A stretch of DNA of 64,000 nucleotides. Origin: Devosia limi DSM 17137. Its GTDB lineage: Bacteria; Pseudomonadota; Alphaproteobacteria; Rhizobiales; Devosiaceae. The notes beneath the pieces were generated by a model. The model was given only the letters and a program-made list of their open reading frames with translations, made no database searches and had not been told where the DNA came from. Shown here piece by piece: positions 25,973-34,721 of the stretch. A program made the translations under genes and the position numbers. The stretch lies in assembly GCF_900128975.1 (NCBI RefSeq), contig NZ_FQVC01000007.1:62001-126000 (forward strand), in the 5' to 3' direction. Position 1 is the stretch's first letter; the number at the start of each line of letters is the position of its first letter.

Positions 25973-26614
25973 ATGCTTTCACATCGCGCCATCTGGGACG
26001 GCATCGACGCGCTGGCGCGCCGGCACGGCCATTCGGTCTCGGCGCTGGCCAAGCTGGCCGGGCTCGACGCGACTGCGTTCAACGTTTCCAAGCGCGTCAG
26101 CAAGGACGGACGCGAGCGCTGGCCCTCGACCGAGAGCATTGCCAAGATCCTGGAAGCGACCGGCGAAAATTTTGACGCCTTTCTCAACGGCAGTGGAGCG
26201 TTCCTGCAGATGAATGACAACCAGCCGATGCGCACGGTGCCGCTGCTGGGTCTGGCGCAGGCCGGTTCGGGCGGGTTCTTTGACAGTGCCGGCTTTCCCG
26301 CCGGCCAGGGTTGGGACGAGATTGCCCTGCCCTCGCCTGGAGAAGCCGGCATTTATGCGCTCGAAGTGCAGGGCGATTCAATGGAACCGCTCTATCGCGA
26401 GGGCGACCGCATCGTGGTGTCGCCGACCGAGCAGGTGCGCCGGGGCGACCGCGTGGTGGTCAAGACCCGCGACGGCGAGGTGATGGCCAAGATCCTGTTT
26501 CGGCAGAGCGCCCGGCAGGTCGAACTGCATTCGCTCAATCCGGCCTATGAGCCGCGCATGATCGACATGGTCGATATCGAGTGGATCGCGCGCATCATCT
26601 GGGCGAGCCAGTGA
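25973..26614 (+). CDS. XRE/S24-family transcriptional regulator (LexA-like peptidase fold)
   Basis: A 213-residue regulator with an N-terminal helix-turn-helix (about 5-65; GHSVSALAKLAGLDATAFNV) and a C-terminal S24 peptidase/LexA-like domain (about 85-205). The catalytic Ser is in VQGDSMEPLY and the Lys in VVVKTRDGEVMAK; the cleavage-loop region before it is AQAGSGGFF with an Ala-Gly pair. Such proteins act as phage-like or stress repressors, not all self-cleaving. No prophage genes are near, and the stop overlaps the acetyltransferase start. Confidence 0.87.
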   Translation: MLSHRAIWDGIDALARRHGHSVSALAKLAGLDATAFNVSKRVSKDGRERWPSTESIAKILEATGENFDAFLNGSGAFLQMNDNQPMRTVPLLGLAQAGSGGFFDSAGFPAGQGWDEIALPSPGEAGIYALEVQGDSMEPLYREGDRIVVSPTEQVRRGDRVVVKTRDGEVMAKILFRQSARQVELHSLNPAYEPRMIDMVDIEWIARIIWASQ

Positions 26615-27054
26615 TCGTCGCGCCGGCGACAGCGGCCGATCTGGCCGACTGGGCGGATTTGCGGCAGGCGCTGTGGCCCGATGATGGGCTGGATGGTCAT
26701 AGGGCCGAAATCGCCGGGATGCTGGCGGCGCCTGATCTGGCCAATTTCATTGCCCGGACCGAAGATGGACTTGCTGCAGGACTGGCCGAGGCAAGCCTGC
26801 GACGGGACTATGTCAATGGCTGCGAGACCAGCCCGGTGGCGTTTCTGGAGGGTATTTACGTCATGCCCGAGTATCGGCGGTCCGGCATAGCCAGCCAACT
26901 CGTGGCGGCGGTCGAGGATTGGGCGCGGACCCGGGGCTGCAGCGAGTTCGCCTCGGACGCGTCACTCGATAATCTGCGTAGTCACGCCATGCACGCGGCG
27001 CTCGGCTTCGAGGAGACCCAGCGGGTGGTGTATTTCCGCAAGGTGCTGGACTGA
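26611..27054 (+). CDS. GNAT acetyltransferase, AAC(6')-like
   Basis: A 147-residue GNAT-fold acetyltransferase. The region LRRDYVNGCETSPVAFLEGI then YVMPEYRRSGIASQLVAAVE (acetyl-CoA loop) and FASDASLDNLRSHAMHAALG closely follow the chromosomal aminoglycoside 6'-N-acetyltransferase group. It would acetylate an amine, possibly an aminoglycoside, but the natural substrate is not known from sequence. The GTG at 26611 overlaps the regulator's stop (GTGA), so the two are translationally coupled; an in-frame ATG 30 bases upstream is an alternative. Confidence 0.82.
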   Translation: MIVAPATAADLADWADLRQALWPDDGLDGHRAEIAGMLAAPDLANFIARTEDGLAAGLAEASLRRDYVNGCETSPVAFLEGIYVMPEYRRSGIASQLVAAVEDWARTRGCSEFASDASLDNLRSHAMHAALGFEETQRVVYFRKVLD

Positions 27055-27164
27055 GCGCAATGGGGCACCGCGCCTGAGCGGACGGGCCAATGACTGCTGC
27101 GCCCTACCCAATTGGCTGCCCGCAGGCCGGCGCCATAGGCAGCGCCGCTGAGTGTTGAACCTGG

Positions 27165-27193
27165 GTGGCGCATGCCGAAAGACCATGCGCCAC
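27165..27193 (+). terminator. Terminator after the AAC(6')-like gene
   Basis: GTGGCGCATG and CATGCGCCAC form a 10-bp stem with a 9-base loop; ACCAGTTTTCT follows on the plus strand. It lies between the acetyltransferase and the convergent lysyl-tRNA synthetase gene. Confidence 0.7.
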
Positions 27194-27202
27194 ACCAGTT
27201 TT

Positions 27203-28816
27203 CTAGGCCTTGAGCAGCTTTCCGGCCAGGGCGTCGGCGATCAGCTTGCGGGTTTCGGCAACGCCGAACAGGGCGATGAAGGAGCCGAAGCGCGGGCCCT
27301 GATCCTCGCCCAGCAGCACCTGATAGATGGCCTTGAACCAGTCGCGCAGCGGCTCGAACTTGTGGGCATTGCCGATCTCGTAGACGAGATCCTGCAATGC
27401 GGTGCCATCGGTGGAGCCTTCGTATTCCGCCAGCCGGTCGTAGAGGTCCTGCAGGGCGGCGCGCTCCTGATCGGTCGGGGCGCGATAGACCTTGTTGGGC
27501 TTAACCTTGTCATTGAAGTAGCGCACCGCATAGCCGGCGAGACGATCGATCTCGGGATGGGTCTCGGCGGTGGCGCCATGCAGGTAGCGCGAGATGAAGC
27601 CCCAGAGCACCTTGGTGTCTTCGGCATTGGCCGTGGCCACGAGGTTGAGCAGCAGCGCGAAGCTGACCGGCACTTCCGGATTGGGCACGGCGCCGTAGTG
27701 GACGTGAAAGACCGGGTTTTCCAGCCGCGCCGCAACATCCTGGTTCTGATAGGCGGCGATGAAGGCGTAATATTCGTCGACGGCGCGCGGAATGACATCG
27801 AAATGCAGGCGCTTGGCCGTGCGCGGCTTCTGGAACATGTAGAGCCCCAGGCTGTCATTGCTGGCATAGGTCAGCCATTCGTCGATGGTCAGGCCATTGC
27901 CCTTCGACTTGGAAATCTTCTGGCCTTCGGAATCCAGGAACAGCTCGTAGACATAGTGTTCCGGAGCCTTGCCGCCGAGGATCTCGCAGATCTTGTCGTA
28001 GATCGGCGCATTGGTCTGGTGGTCCTTGCCGAACATTTCGAAATCGACGCCGAGGGCGGCCCAGCGCATGCCGAAATCGGGCTTCCACTGCATTTTCACA
28101 TGGCCGCCGGTGACCGGGACGGTGGTGTCGCGGCCATCTTCGTCAGTGAAGGTGATGGTGCCGTTCTTGGCATCGACTTCCTTCATCGGCACATAGAGCA
28201 CGCGGCCGGAAATCGGCGAGATCGGCAGGAAAGGCGAATAGGTTGCCTGGCGCTCGGCGCCGAGCGTGGGCAGCATCACCTTCATGATGTCGTCGAAGCG
28301 CTCGGCGGCGCGCAGCAGCACGGCATCGAATTTGCCGGAGCGGTAATATTCGGTGGCGCTGGCAAACTCGTAGTCGAAGCCGAAAGTGTCGAGGAACCGG
28401 CGCAGCATGGCGTTGTTGTGATTGCCGAAGCTGGGATATTCATTGGTCCAGGGATCGGGCACTGCGGTCAACGGCTTCTGCAGGTGCGGCTCCATGGCCT
28501 CCCTGGAGGGCACGTTTTCCGGAATCTTGCGCATGCCATCGAGATCGTCGGAGAAGCAGATCAGCCGGGTTGGGATCTGGTCGCGGGTCAGCAGCCGGAA
28601 GGCCGTGCGCACCATGGTCGTGCGGGCCACTTCGCCGAACGTGCCGATATGGGGGAGACCGGAGGGGCCGTAGCCGGTTTCGAACAAGGCTTCGCCCTTG
28701 CCCGATTTCTCCAGCCGCTTCACCAGCTTTTTCGCTTCCTCAAACGGCCATGCACGGGCGGTCTGGGCGGCGTCGAAAAACGCAGGATCGAGAGCGGGGA
28801 GTGGAGCGGGAGACAA
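27203..28816 (-). CDS. lysK: Lysyl-tRNA synthetase, class I
   Basis: A roughly 537-residue class I lysyl-tRNA synthetase, the archaeal-type enzyme that replaces class II LysRS in many Alphaproteobacteria. The HIGH-type motif is [12 protein letters not shown], the KMSKS-type motif [10 protein letters not shown]. It charges tRNA-Lys with lysine. Homology begins at [20 protein letters not shown]; no ATG lies close before it, so I take the TTG at 28816 (protein start [13 protein letters not shown]), with GAAAGGCC upstream. The longer open frame back to 28975 would overlap the divergent TerB-like gene and lacks conservation. Confidence 0.92.
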   Translation of the reverse strand: MSPAPLPALDPAFFDAAQTARAWPFEEAKKLVKRLEKSGKGEALFETGYGPSGLPHIGTFGEVARTTMVRTAFRLLTRDQIPTRLICFSDDLDGMRKIPENVPSREAMEPHLQKPLTAVPDPWTNEYPSFGNHNNAMLRRFLDTFGFDYEFASATEYYRSGKFDAVLLRAAERFDDIMKVMLPTLGAERQATYSPFLPISPISGRVLYVPMKEVDAKNGTITFTDEDGRDTTVPVTGGHVKMQWKPDFGMRWAALGVDFEMFGKDHQTNAPIYDKICEILGGKAPEHYVYELFLDSEGQKISKSKGNGLTIDEWLTYASNDSLGLYMFQKPRTAKRLHFDVIPRAVDEYYAFIAAYQNQDVAARLENPVFHVHYGAVPNPEVPVSFALLLNLVATANAEDTKVLWGFISRYLHGATAETHPEIDRLAGYAVRYFNDKVKPNKVYRAPTDQERAALQDLYDRLAEYEGSTDGTALQDLVYEIGNAHKFEPLRDWFKAIYQVLLGEDQGPRFGSFIALFGVAETRKLIADALAGKLLKA

Positions 28817-28957
28817 GGTGAAATGGCCTTTCGGGCTTGCGATATGTCGAGCGAGGTGTGTTGCATTCCCCGCTGCATGCGTCAATGCTGCCGCATCTTG
28901 CAACGGAGTGGTCGTATGCCCACTTTTCGCGCTCAGAATTGATATCGGAAAACCGCA

Positions 28958-29371
28958 ATGACCCTTAATGCTCATGATGCCCTGATCCAGTTGATGATCG
29001 TCGCCGCCTCCTCCGACAGCACCATGACTGAGAAGGAACTGCTGCGCATCCAGGCGCTGGTGGGGCGGTTGCCGGTATTTGAAGGGTTTGACCGCGACCG
29101 GTTGACCGAAGTCGCCAATGCCTGCGCCGATAAATTGAATGGCCCCGGCGGGCTGGACCTATTGATGGACGACGCCATCGCCGCACTGCCGAAAAAGCTG
29201 CAGGACACCGCCTATGCGGTGGCGGTCGAGGTGACGGCCGTGGACCTGCATCTGGAGCAGGAGGAATTGCGCTTCCTTGAATTGCTGCGCGACAAGCTGG
29301 ACCTGGATCGGCTGACCACCGCTGCCATCGAGGTCGCCGCGCGGGCGCGGCATCGCCGCATGCCGGGGTAA
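28958..29371 (+). CDS. TerB-family protein
   Basis: A 137-residue all-helical protein of the tellurite resistance TerB/DjlA N-terminal type. It has the acidic metal-binding pattern [20 protein letters not shown] near the start and [20 protein letters not shown] near the end, the usual paired repeats of this fold. The family binds divalent metal and is linked to stress or membrane processes; a specific role cannot be assigned. GGAAAA precedes the ATG. It is divergent from the lysyl-tRNA synthetase gene. Confidence 0.82.
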   Translation: MTLNAHDALIQLMIVAASSDSTMTEKELLRIQALVGRLPVFEGFDRDRLTEVANACADKLNGPGGLDLLMDDAIAALPKKLQDTAYAVAVEVTAVDLHLEQEELRFLELLRDKLDLDRLTTAAIEVAARARHRRMPG

Positions 29372-29684
29372 GGCTCGTGCTCCGTTCGAACTGACAGCCC
29401 CCCGGCCCGGCCGGGCAATTGCGGCGCGTGACGGTGGGGATGAGTATGAGCGATTTCCGGCCCGCTATTATACGCAGACAGCCTGCAGATATCACCGCCC
29501 CCAGCAGAAACCACGGTGCTGCCCGCGGGCCTGACCCGCGGGCCACTCGTCGCGCCTGCCGGGGTGAGAGTGACCCACGGGTCAGGCCCGTGGGCAGCCC
29601 GGTGATGGGGACCTGTTCGGTATGAGCCGTTGCGGAAGGCAAGACTCTTGCCTCGCCTCCTGACCAAGTGCCCCTGCAAGCGTC
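29372..29684. other. Gene-free interval filled mostly by a repeat
   Basis: About 310 bases between convergent genes. The centre is the two-hairpin dispersed repeat at 29516-29605; the flanks show no convincing open frame or promoter. Confidence 0.7.
29516..29605. repeat. Two-hairpin dispersed repeat
   Basis: The left palindrome is CCCGCGGGCCTGACCCGCGGG and the right arms are CCCACGGGTCAGGCCCGTGGG. Their order and spacing resemble the element at 20937-21020, so both belong to one family with compensating arm changes. Confidence 0.75.
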
Positions 29685-30500
29685 CTAGTAAAACCCCACC
29701 GGAAACCACCTCAGGTAAAGCTCGTCCAGCGAGCCGTCTTCCTTGAGTTTGACCAGCGCCCAGTCGATAGCGTGGCGGACGGCGTCGTGGCCGGCTGGGA
29801 CGGCGATGGCAAGGCCTTCCCCGAACAGATCCGGACGAAAATAGGGTTCGCCGGCGAAGCCGCAGCAGCCCAGATTGTCATTGAGCCAGAACGAGGCGCG
29901 CATGGCGTCGCCAAAATAGGCGTCGGCGGTGTTGGCCTCGACCGCGGCCAGTGCCTCGATTTCGGTAGCAAAGCCGGTGACGGTCACATTGGGCAGGTAG
30001 CGCGCCAGGAACTCGGCATGGCTGGAGCCGGTGCGGACGGCAACGGATTTGCCGCCGAGCCTGTCCGGCGAAAAGCCGGCAACATCGGCGCTGCGGGTGA
30101 CAAAGCGCCCAGGCAGCGCCAGGTAGATTGCCGAGAAATCGAACTGCTCGCCATTTTCGGGCGTCAGCGCCAGGCCGGCGATCAGGGCATCGCCCTGATT
30201 GTCGACAAGGGCGCTGGTGGCCTGCTCCCAGGGCCAGGCCTGTACGGTGCAGCCGACATCGACCTTGGCGCAGATGCGGCGGGCCAGATCGATATGAAAG
30301 CCGATCAATTCGCCCGTGCCATCGCGGAAATTGAACGGCGGGAAATCGGCAGTGGTCAGGAAGCGGATGGCGGGAACCGGCGTCAGATTGGGCAGGATTT
30401 CGCGGGCGCTGGGATCGGCATGATAGGGCAATGGCTGGGCCAGTGCGCCGATCGTGGCCAAGACCGATAGCGCCAGAACAGGCAATATCCGGGACAGCAT
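29685..30500 (-). CDS. Periplasmic amino-acid-type substrate-binding protein (PBP2)
   Basis: A 271-residue type 2 periplasmic binding protein. The signal peptide is residues 1-21 (ILPVLALSVLATIGALA). The mature protein has the family's FLTTADFPPFNFRDGTGELI then GFHIDLARRICAKV, and RTGSSHAEFLARYLP in the second lobe. Such proteins feed polar amino acids to ABC transporters, but no permease or ATPase is adjacent, so it is an orphan binding protein whose transporter is elsewhere, or a sensor. Its ribosome binding site touches the dispersed repeat at 30508-30540. Confidence 0.85.
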   Translation of the reverse strand: MLSRILPVLALSVLATIGALAQPLPYHADPSAREILPNLTPVPAIRFLTTADFPPFNFRDGTGELIGFHIDLARRICAKVDVGCTVQAWPWEQATSALVDNQGDALIAGLALTPENGEQFDFSAIYLALPGRFVTRSADVAGFSPDRLGGKSVAVRTGSSHAEFLARYLPNVTVTGFATEIEALAAVEANTADAYFGDAMRASFWLNDNLGCCGFAGEPYFRPDLFGEGLAIAVPAGHDAVRHAIDWALVKLKEDGSLDELYLRWFPVGFY

Positions 30501-30507
30501 CAGACAC

Positions 30508-30540
30508 GACCTCGTGGTTCGACAGGCTCACCATGAGGTC
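30508..30540. repeat. Dispersed GACCTC...GAGGTC palindromic repeat
   Basis: A 33-base element with outer arms GACCTC and GAGGTC around TTCGACAGGCTCA, a repeat type known from many alphaproteobacterial intergenic regions. It ends right in front of the binding-protein start. Confidence 0.7.
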
Positions 30541-30604
30541 TACTCATGAACAAGGCCTTGCGAAAGCGCTGCGTTCCCAGAGAAGCGGGAACCCAGCATG
30601 GGGA

Positions 30605-31810
30605 CTAGATCTGGTCCAGCCCATAGAGCAGGTCGGCGATCAGGTCGTCACTATCCTCAAGCCCGACCGAGAGGCGCAGCAAACCGGGCTGGATGCCGGA
30701 TTCCTGGCGGACTTCCTCGGTGAAGCGCTGGTGCGTCGTGGTACCGGGATGGGTGATCAGCGACTTGGCATCGCCCAGATTGTTGGAAATCAGGATCACC
30801 GCCAGCGAGTCACTGAGCTTGAACGCGGCCTCGCGGCCGCCCACGACTTCGAGCGCCACCAGGGTCGAGCCGGCGCTCATCTGCCGCTTGGCCAGGTCAT
30901 ATTGCGGATGCGACTTGTGGTGCGGATAGACCACGCGGGCGATCTTGGGGTGATCGGCCAGCGCATCGGCAATGCGCGCGGCGCTCTCGGTCATCTGCTT
31001 GACGCGTAGCGGCAGGGTTTCGAGCCCCTTGAGCAACAACCAGGCATTGAACGGGCTGAGCGTGGCGCCGGTCTGGCGCAGGAAGGTATGGACGTCGCCG
31101 GTGATCAGTTCCTTGCTGCCCAGCACGACACCGCCCAGCACCCGGCCCTGGCCATCGATATGCTTGGTGGCCGAATAGGTGACGAGATCGGCGCCCAGCT
31201 GCAGCGGCTTCTGGTACAGCGAGGTGGCAAAGACATTGTCGACGATCAGCTTGGCACCATGGGCGTGGGCGATCTCGGCAACGGCGGCGATATCGACCAG
31301 TTCCAGCGTCGGATTGGTCGGCGTCTCGATGAACACCACCTTGGTATTGGGCTGCATGGCGCGGGCAAAGTTCTCGGGATCGCGGCCATCGACCAGTGTC
31401 GACGCCACACCCCAGCGCGGCATGAAATCTTCCACCACGAACCGACAACCGCCAAACAGCGCCCGCGAGGCGACGATGTGATCGCCGGCGCGGACCTGGC
31501 TCATCACCGCATTGGTGACCGCGGCCATGCCGGTGGCAAAGCTGCGGGCCGCCTCGGCGCCTTCGAGCAGCGCCATGCGGTCCTGGAACATGTCGAGCGT
31601 GGGATTGGCGAAGCGCGAATAATTGTGGCCGGAGACCTCGCCCTTGAACAATTTCTCGGCGTGCTCGGAGCTGGGATAGCTGTAGCCCGAATTGAGGAAC
31701 AGCGCTTCGGAGGTTTCCCCGAACGGTGTCCGCTCGGTGCCGCCATGAACCAGCTGCGTCGCGGGCGAGAGTTTGGAGGGATCATTGAGGGGGTTGTTGG
31801 ACTTGGACAT
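30605..31810 (-). CDS. metZ: O-succinylhomoserine sulfhydrylase
   Basis: A 401-residue PLP enzyme of the Cys/Met metabolism family that makes homocysteine from O-succinylhomoserine and sulfide. Family features are ATQLVHGGTERTPFGETSEA, YSYPSSEHAEKLFKGEVSGH, SRFANPTLDMFQDRMALLEG, and the PLP lysine in YSATKHIDGQGR. The MetZ assignment, as opposed to MetB or MetY, rests on the alphaproteobacterial pattern and on the SAM-II riboswitch just upstream. Expression should fall when S-adenosylmethionine is plentiful. Confidence 0.93.
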   Translation of the reverse strand: MSKSNNPLNDPSKLSPATQLVHGGTERTPFGETSEALFLNSGYSYPSSEHAEKLFKGEVSGHNYSRFANPTLDMFQDRMALLEGAEAARSFATGMAAVTNAVMSQVRAGDHIVASRALFGGCRFVVEDFMPRWGVASTLVDGRDPENFARAMQPNTKVVFIETPTNPTLELVDIAAVAEIAHAHGAKLIVDNVFATSLYQKPLQLGADLVTYSATKHIDGQGRVLGGVVLGSKELITGDVHTFLRQTGATLSPFNAWLLLKGLETLPLRVKQMTESAARIADALADHPKIARVVYPHHKSHPQYDLAKRQMSAGSTLVALEVVGGREAAFKLSDSLAVILISNNLGDAKSLITHPGTTTHQRFTEEVRQESGIQPGLLRLSVGLEDSDDLIADLLYGLDQI

Positions 31811-31825
31811 GCCGTGCCTTCAAAC

Positions 31826-31853
31826 AAAAAACCGGCGCGCAGGGGCGGCCGGT
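31826..31853 (-). terminator. Riboswitch expression-platform terminator before metZ
   Basis: On the minus strand ACCGGC and GCCGGT form a stem with an 11-base loop followed by TTTTTG. It sits between the SAM-II aptamer and the metZ start, 16 bases upstream of the ATG. Confidence 0.85.
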
Positions 31854-31860
31854 TGAAACG

Positions 31861-31916
31861 GTCTCTTAGCAACTTGTTTAAAGTGGCTGCAACCAGACCG
31901 GCCAAATCACCACTGG
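31861..31916 (-). ncRNA. SAM-II riboswitch
   Basis: The minus-strand leader reads GTGGTGATTTGG, then GGTTGCAGCCAC, TTTAAACAAGTT and GCTAAGAG. This is the SAM-II consensus: P1 formed by GTGG (31913-31910) and CCAC (31886-31883), the conserved GATTT, TTGCA, TAAA and GCTAA elements making the pseudoknot. A Rho-independent terminator follows before metZ, the standard arrangement for S-adenosylmethionine control of methionine genes in Alphaproteobacteria. Confidence 0.95.
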
Positions 31917-31999
31917 GGCGCGATGTAAGGCCAATTGGCCCTTGGCGTCAATTGCGTGGGTTGCTAGGGGAGTGCATGTCAGGCCCGGATGAGGACACC

Positions 32000-33109
32000 A
32001 TGAGCAACCAGACTTGGCCGCAAGGCGTGTTTCCAGCCCGGCTGATCGAAAAGCTGCGCGCCGAGGGCGCCATCGCCACCGGGCGCGCCTTCGACAGCGA
32101 TCAGGTGCAGCCAGCCAGCCTCGACCTGCGGCTGGGCGAAACCGCGTTCCGCGTACGCTCGAGCTTCCTGCCGGGGCCCAGCCATTCGGTGGCCGAGCGG
32201 ATCGATGCGCTCAAGCTGCATGAAATCGACCTCAAGCACGGCGCCGTGCTGGAGCGGGGCTGCGTCTATCTGGTGCCGCTGCAGGAAAGCCTGGCCTTGC
32301 CCGACATGGTCAGCGCTTCGGCCAATCCAAAAAGCTCGACCGGCCGGCTGGACGTCTTCACCCGCGTCATTGGCGACCGCGCCCGCGGCTTTGACCAGAT
32401 GCCTGCCGGCTATCACGGGCCGCTTTATCTCGAAGTCAGCCCCCGCACCTTCCCCATCCTGGTGCGCACGGGCTCCCGCCTCAGCCAGATGCGCTTCCGC
32501 TGCGGCGATCATCGCCTGAGCGTCGCCGAGCATCAGGCACTGCATGCCAGCGACACGCTGGTGTTCAACAATGACGTGCCGGTGGCAGAGGGCGTGGCGC
32601 TTTCCATCGACCTCAAAGGTGATGGCCGCAACGGCTTGATCGGTTTCCGCTCGCGCCGGCACACCGCTGTGGTCGATGTCGACAAGAAGGCTGCGCTCGA
32701 CGTGCTGGACTTCTGGGATCCCCTGTTCAATCGCGGCCGCGAGGAGCTGATCCTGGATCCCGACGAATTCTACATCCTCGTCAGCGACGAGGCCGTGCAT
32801 GTGCCACCCAGCCATGCCGCTGAAATGGTGCCGTTCGATCCACTGGTGGGTGAATTCCGCGTGCATTATGCCGGCTTTTTCGATCCCGGCTTTGGCCACT
32901 CGGCCGCCGGCGGCACCGGCAGCCGCGCCGTCCTGGAAGTGCGCAGCCGCGAAGTGCCGTTCCTGCTCGGACACGGTCAGACCATTGGCCGGCTGATCTA
33001 CGAAAAACTCGCCGAAGCCCCCGACCGTCTTTACGGCTCGGCGCTGAACTCCAACTACCAGGCCCAGACCCTCAAGTTGTCCAAGCACTTCAAGCCCTAT
33101 CCGGGCTAG
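32000..33109 (+). CDS. dcd: 2'-deoxycytidine 5'-triphosphate deaminase, long alphaproteobacterial form
   Basis: A 369-residue protein with the dCTP deaminase/dUTPase fold repeated in one chain. The N-terminal copy has QVQPASLDLRLGETAFRVRS and NPKSSTGRLDVFTRVIGD; the C-terminal half repeats the fold with VPFDPLVGEFRVHYAGFFDP and GFG. It converts dCTP to dUTP for thymidylate synthesis. Two in-frame starts have good binding sites: 32000 (GAGGA) and 31976 (AGGGGAG); I use 32000. It is divergent from metZ. Confidence 0.87.
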   Translation: MSNQTWPQGVFPARLIEKLRAEGAIATGRAFDSDQVQPASLDLRLGETAFRVRSSFLPGPSHSVAERIDALKLHEIDLKHGAVLERGCVYLVPLQESLALPDMVSASANPKSSTGRLDVFTRVIGDRARGFDQMPAGYHGPLYLEVSPRTFPILVRTGSRLSQMRFRCGDHRLSVAEHQALHASDTLVFNNDVPVAEGVALSIDLKGDGRNGLIGFRSRRHTAVVDVDKKAALDVLDFWDPLFNRGREELILDPDEFYILVSDEAVHVPPSHAAEMVPFDPLVGEFRVHYAGFFDPGFGHSAAGGTGSRAVLEVRSREVPFLLGHGQTIGRLIYEKLAEAPDRLYGSALNSNYQAQTLKLSKHFKPYPG

Positions 33110-33115
33110 CGGTCT

Positions 33116-33137
33116 CCGGGGCTGTTAGCCCCGGTTT
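33116..33137 (+). terminator. Terminator after the dCTP deaminase gene
   Basis: CCGGGGCT and AGCCCCGG form an 8-bp stem with a 3-base loop and are followed by TTT. Confidence 0.75.
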
Positions 33138-33182
33138 AACCGGCCTCCGGATAAGAATGTGCGGTACTGGCAGGGGGCCGCC

Positions 33183-34430
33183 GTGCCGCATTCGGTGACA
33201 TCGCAATGGATCAACGCTGCCGGGCTCGTCGCCATGCTGGTCGCCACGATTGTGGTGACGGCACTGGGCGTCCCGGCCGTCATCGCCGCGTTCCTCTGTT
33301 TGCTGGCCTATGCCCTGCCGGTGGCGGTGCTGGAACTGGGCCTGCTCAAGGTGCATCGCCGCGCCTCCACCGGCCTCGACTGGGACCGGCCGGCCGCGCC
33401 GGTGAACTGGCGACGCGTTGGCATCAAGCTGATCGGCTTTTTTGGCACGCTGGGCGCCGTCGCATTGGCCCATTGGGCCATCCGCCTCTACCAGATCGAG
33501 GAGATAGCGAGCGTGGGCGCGCTGCTGCTGGCCCTGTCGTGGATCATCGCTCCCATAGTCATAGCCTATTTTGTCGCCGTCGATCGGGTGATGATCGCGC
33601 CGCGTGACGGCTATTGGCAGGCCGGCAAGCTGCTGCTGGGGCGCTCCGATCAGGTGGATTGGCCGGCCCTGCGGGCCTTTGCCATGGGCTGGGTGGTCAA
33701 GGGCCTGTTCCTGCCGATCATGCTGGTCTACCTGATCGGCGCCCATCAACGCCTGCAAGTCAATATCGATATGGTAACCAGCGGCCATCTGCTGGCCGTG
33801 CGCTGGCTGACCGATTTCGTGGCGGCTTGCGAACTGGCGATTGTCTGCGTCGGTTATACGCTGACGGTTCGGGCGCTCGACGCCCATATCCGATCGACCA
33901 ATCCATATCTGGGGGCCTGGCTGGTGACGCTGGCCTGCTACGAGCCGTTCAACCAATTGGTCAGCGGGCGGTTGCTCGATTATACCGACGGGATCCACTG
34001 GTATGACTGGCTGGGCGGCCTGCCGATCCTGTCATGGCTCTGGGCGCTGGCACTGCTGGCCAGCTTCGCAGTCTGGCTCTGGGCGACTGCGGCCTTCGGA
34101 CTGCGCTGGTCCAACCTGACCAATCGCGGCATCATCACCAACGGGCCCTACCGCTTCACCAAGCATCCGGACTATCTGGCCAAGAGCATCTTCTTCTGGT
34201 TGATCCACATGCCGTTCCTGTCGCTGGGCGGACCAATCGAGGCGTTGCGGGCCTGCCTGCTGCTGGGGCTGATCAATGCCATCTATTTCCTGCGCGCCCG
34301 CATGGAAGAGAAACACCTCTCCGCCGACCCCGATTATGTTGCCTATGCCATGGCGATGAACCAGCGCGGGATGTTCTCCCAGCTGGGCCGGCTGGTGCCG
34401 GCATTGCGATACACCCCTGCCCCCGCTTGA
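33183..34430 (+). CDS. Polytopic membrane protein with an isoprenylcysteine-methyltransferase-like C-terminus
   Basis: A 415-residue membrane protein with eight or more hydrophobic helices. The C-terminal part has the ICMT/phospholipid-methyltransferase signature: RGIITNGPYRFTKHPDYLAK followed by a membrane hairpin and RARMEEKHLSADPDYVAYA, where the His and Glu/Arg residues bind SAM in the family. The long N-terminal membrane portion (about 300 residues) is unusual for this family. The GTG at 33183, after AGGGGG, is preferred to a GTG at 33159. Substrate unknown; a membrane-lipid or thiol target is possible. Confidence 0.75.
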   Translation: MPHSVTSQWINAAGLVAMLVATIVVTALGVPAVIAAFLCLLAYALPVAVLELGLLKVHRRASTGLDWDRPAAPVNWRRVGIKLIGFFGTLGAVALAHWAIRLYQIEEIASVGALLLALSWIIAPIVIAYFVAVDRVMIAPRDGYWQAGKLLLGRSDQVDWPALRAFAMGWVVKGLFLPIMLVYLIGAHQRLQVNIDMVTSGHLLAVRWLTDFVAACELAIVCVGYTLTVRALDAHIRSTNPYLGAWLVTLACYEPFNQLVSGRLLDYTDGIHWYDWLGGLPILSWLWALALLASFAVWLWATAAFGLRWSNLTNRGIITNGPYRFTKHPDYLAKSIFFWLIHMPFLSLGGPIEALRACLLLGLINAIYFLRARMEEKHLSADPDYVAYAMAMNQRGMFSQLGRLVPALRYTPAPA

Positions 34431-34465
34431 CGCCCCGACCAAATTCACGCATCTAGTGACGCGTT

Positions 34466-34539
34466 GCGGGTGTAGCTCAATGGTAGAGCTTTTGCTTCCC
34501 AAGCAAGTGACGAGGGTTCGATTCCCTTCACCCGCTCCA
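34466..34539 (+). tRNA. tRNA-Gly (anticodon CCC)
   Basis: A 74-base cloverleaf: acceptor arms GCGGGTG and CACCCGC pair perfectly, the D arm has AGCTCAATGGTAGAGCT, the anticodon loop is TTCCCAA (CCC), the T loop is TTCGATT in stem GAGGG/CCCTT, and CCA is encoded. It marks the left edge of an A/T-richer interval. Confidence 0.96.
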
Positions 34540-34702
34540 CTCTACGTGAACGCGCCTTTTCGGCGCTCGCATGCATTAAGCTTTTCGTTTTGTTGGTCAA
34601 TTTGCTGGTTAGCTGTGTCGAGCATACAGCTACTAACCAACATTTCCTGACCCCAAGCATTTGAAATAATTGCAAGATTTCTCGAATGAGCTTCCGTATT
34701 CC

Positions 34703-34721
34703 GACGAGAGTTCGATTCCCT
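34703..34721 (+). repeat. Near-copy of the tRNA-Gly T-arm (possible attachment-site remnant)
   Basis: GACGAGAGTTCGATTCCCT differs at one base from tRNA positions 34509-34527. Integrases that target tRNA genes leave such duplications of the 3' half. No integrase gene remains in the window. Confidence 0.5.

Noticed and set aside
27152..28942. A 596-codon open frame on the plus strand
   Set aside because: It lies entirely opposite the lysyl-tRNA synthetase gene, whose motifs are unambiguous. High GC leaves long antisense frames open.
31088..31999. In-frame upstream extension of the dCTP deaminase gene
   Set aside because: The extension is antisense to metZ and its SAM-II leader. Homology starts at 32000 (or 31976).
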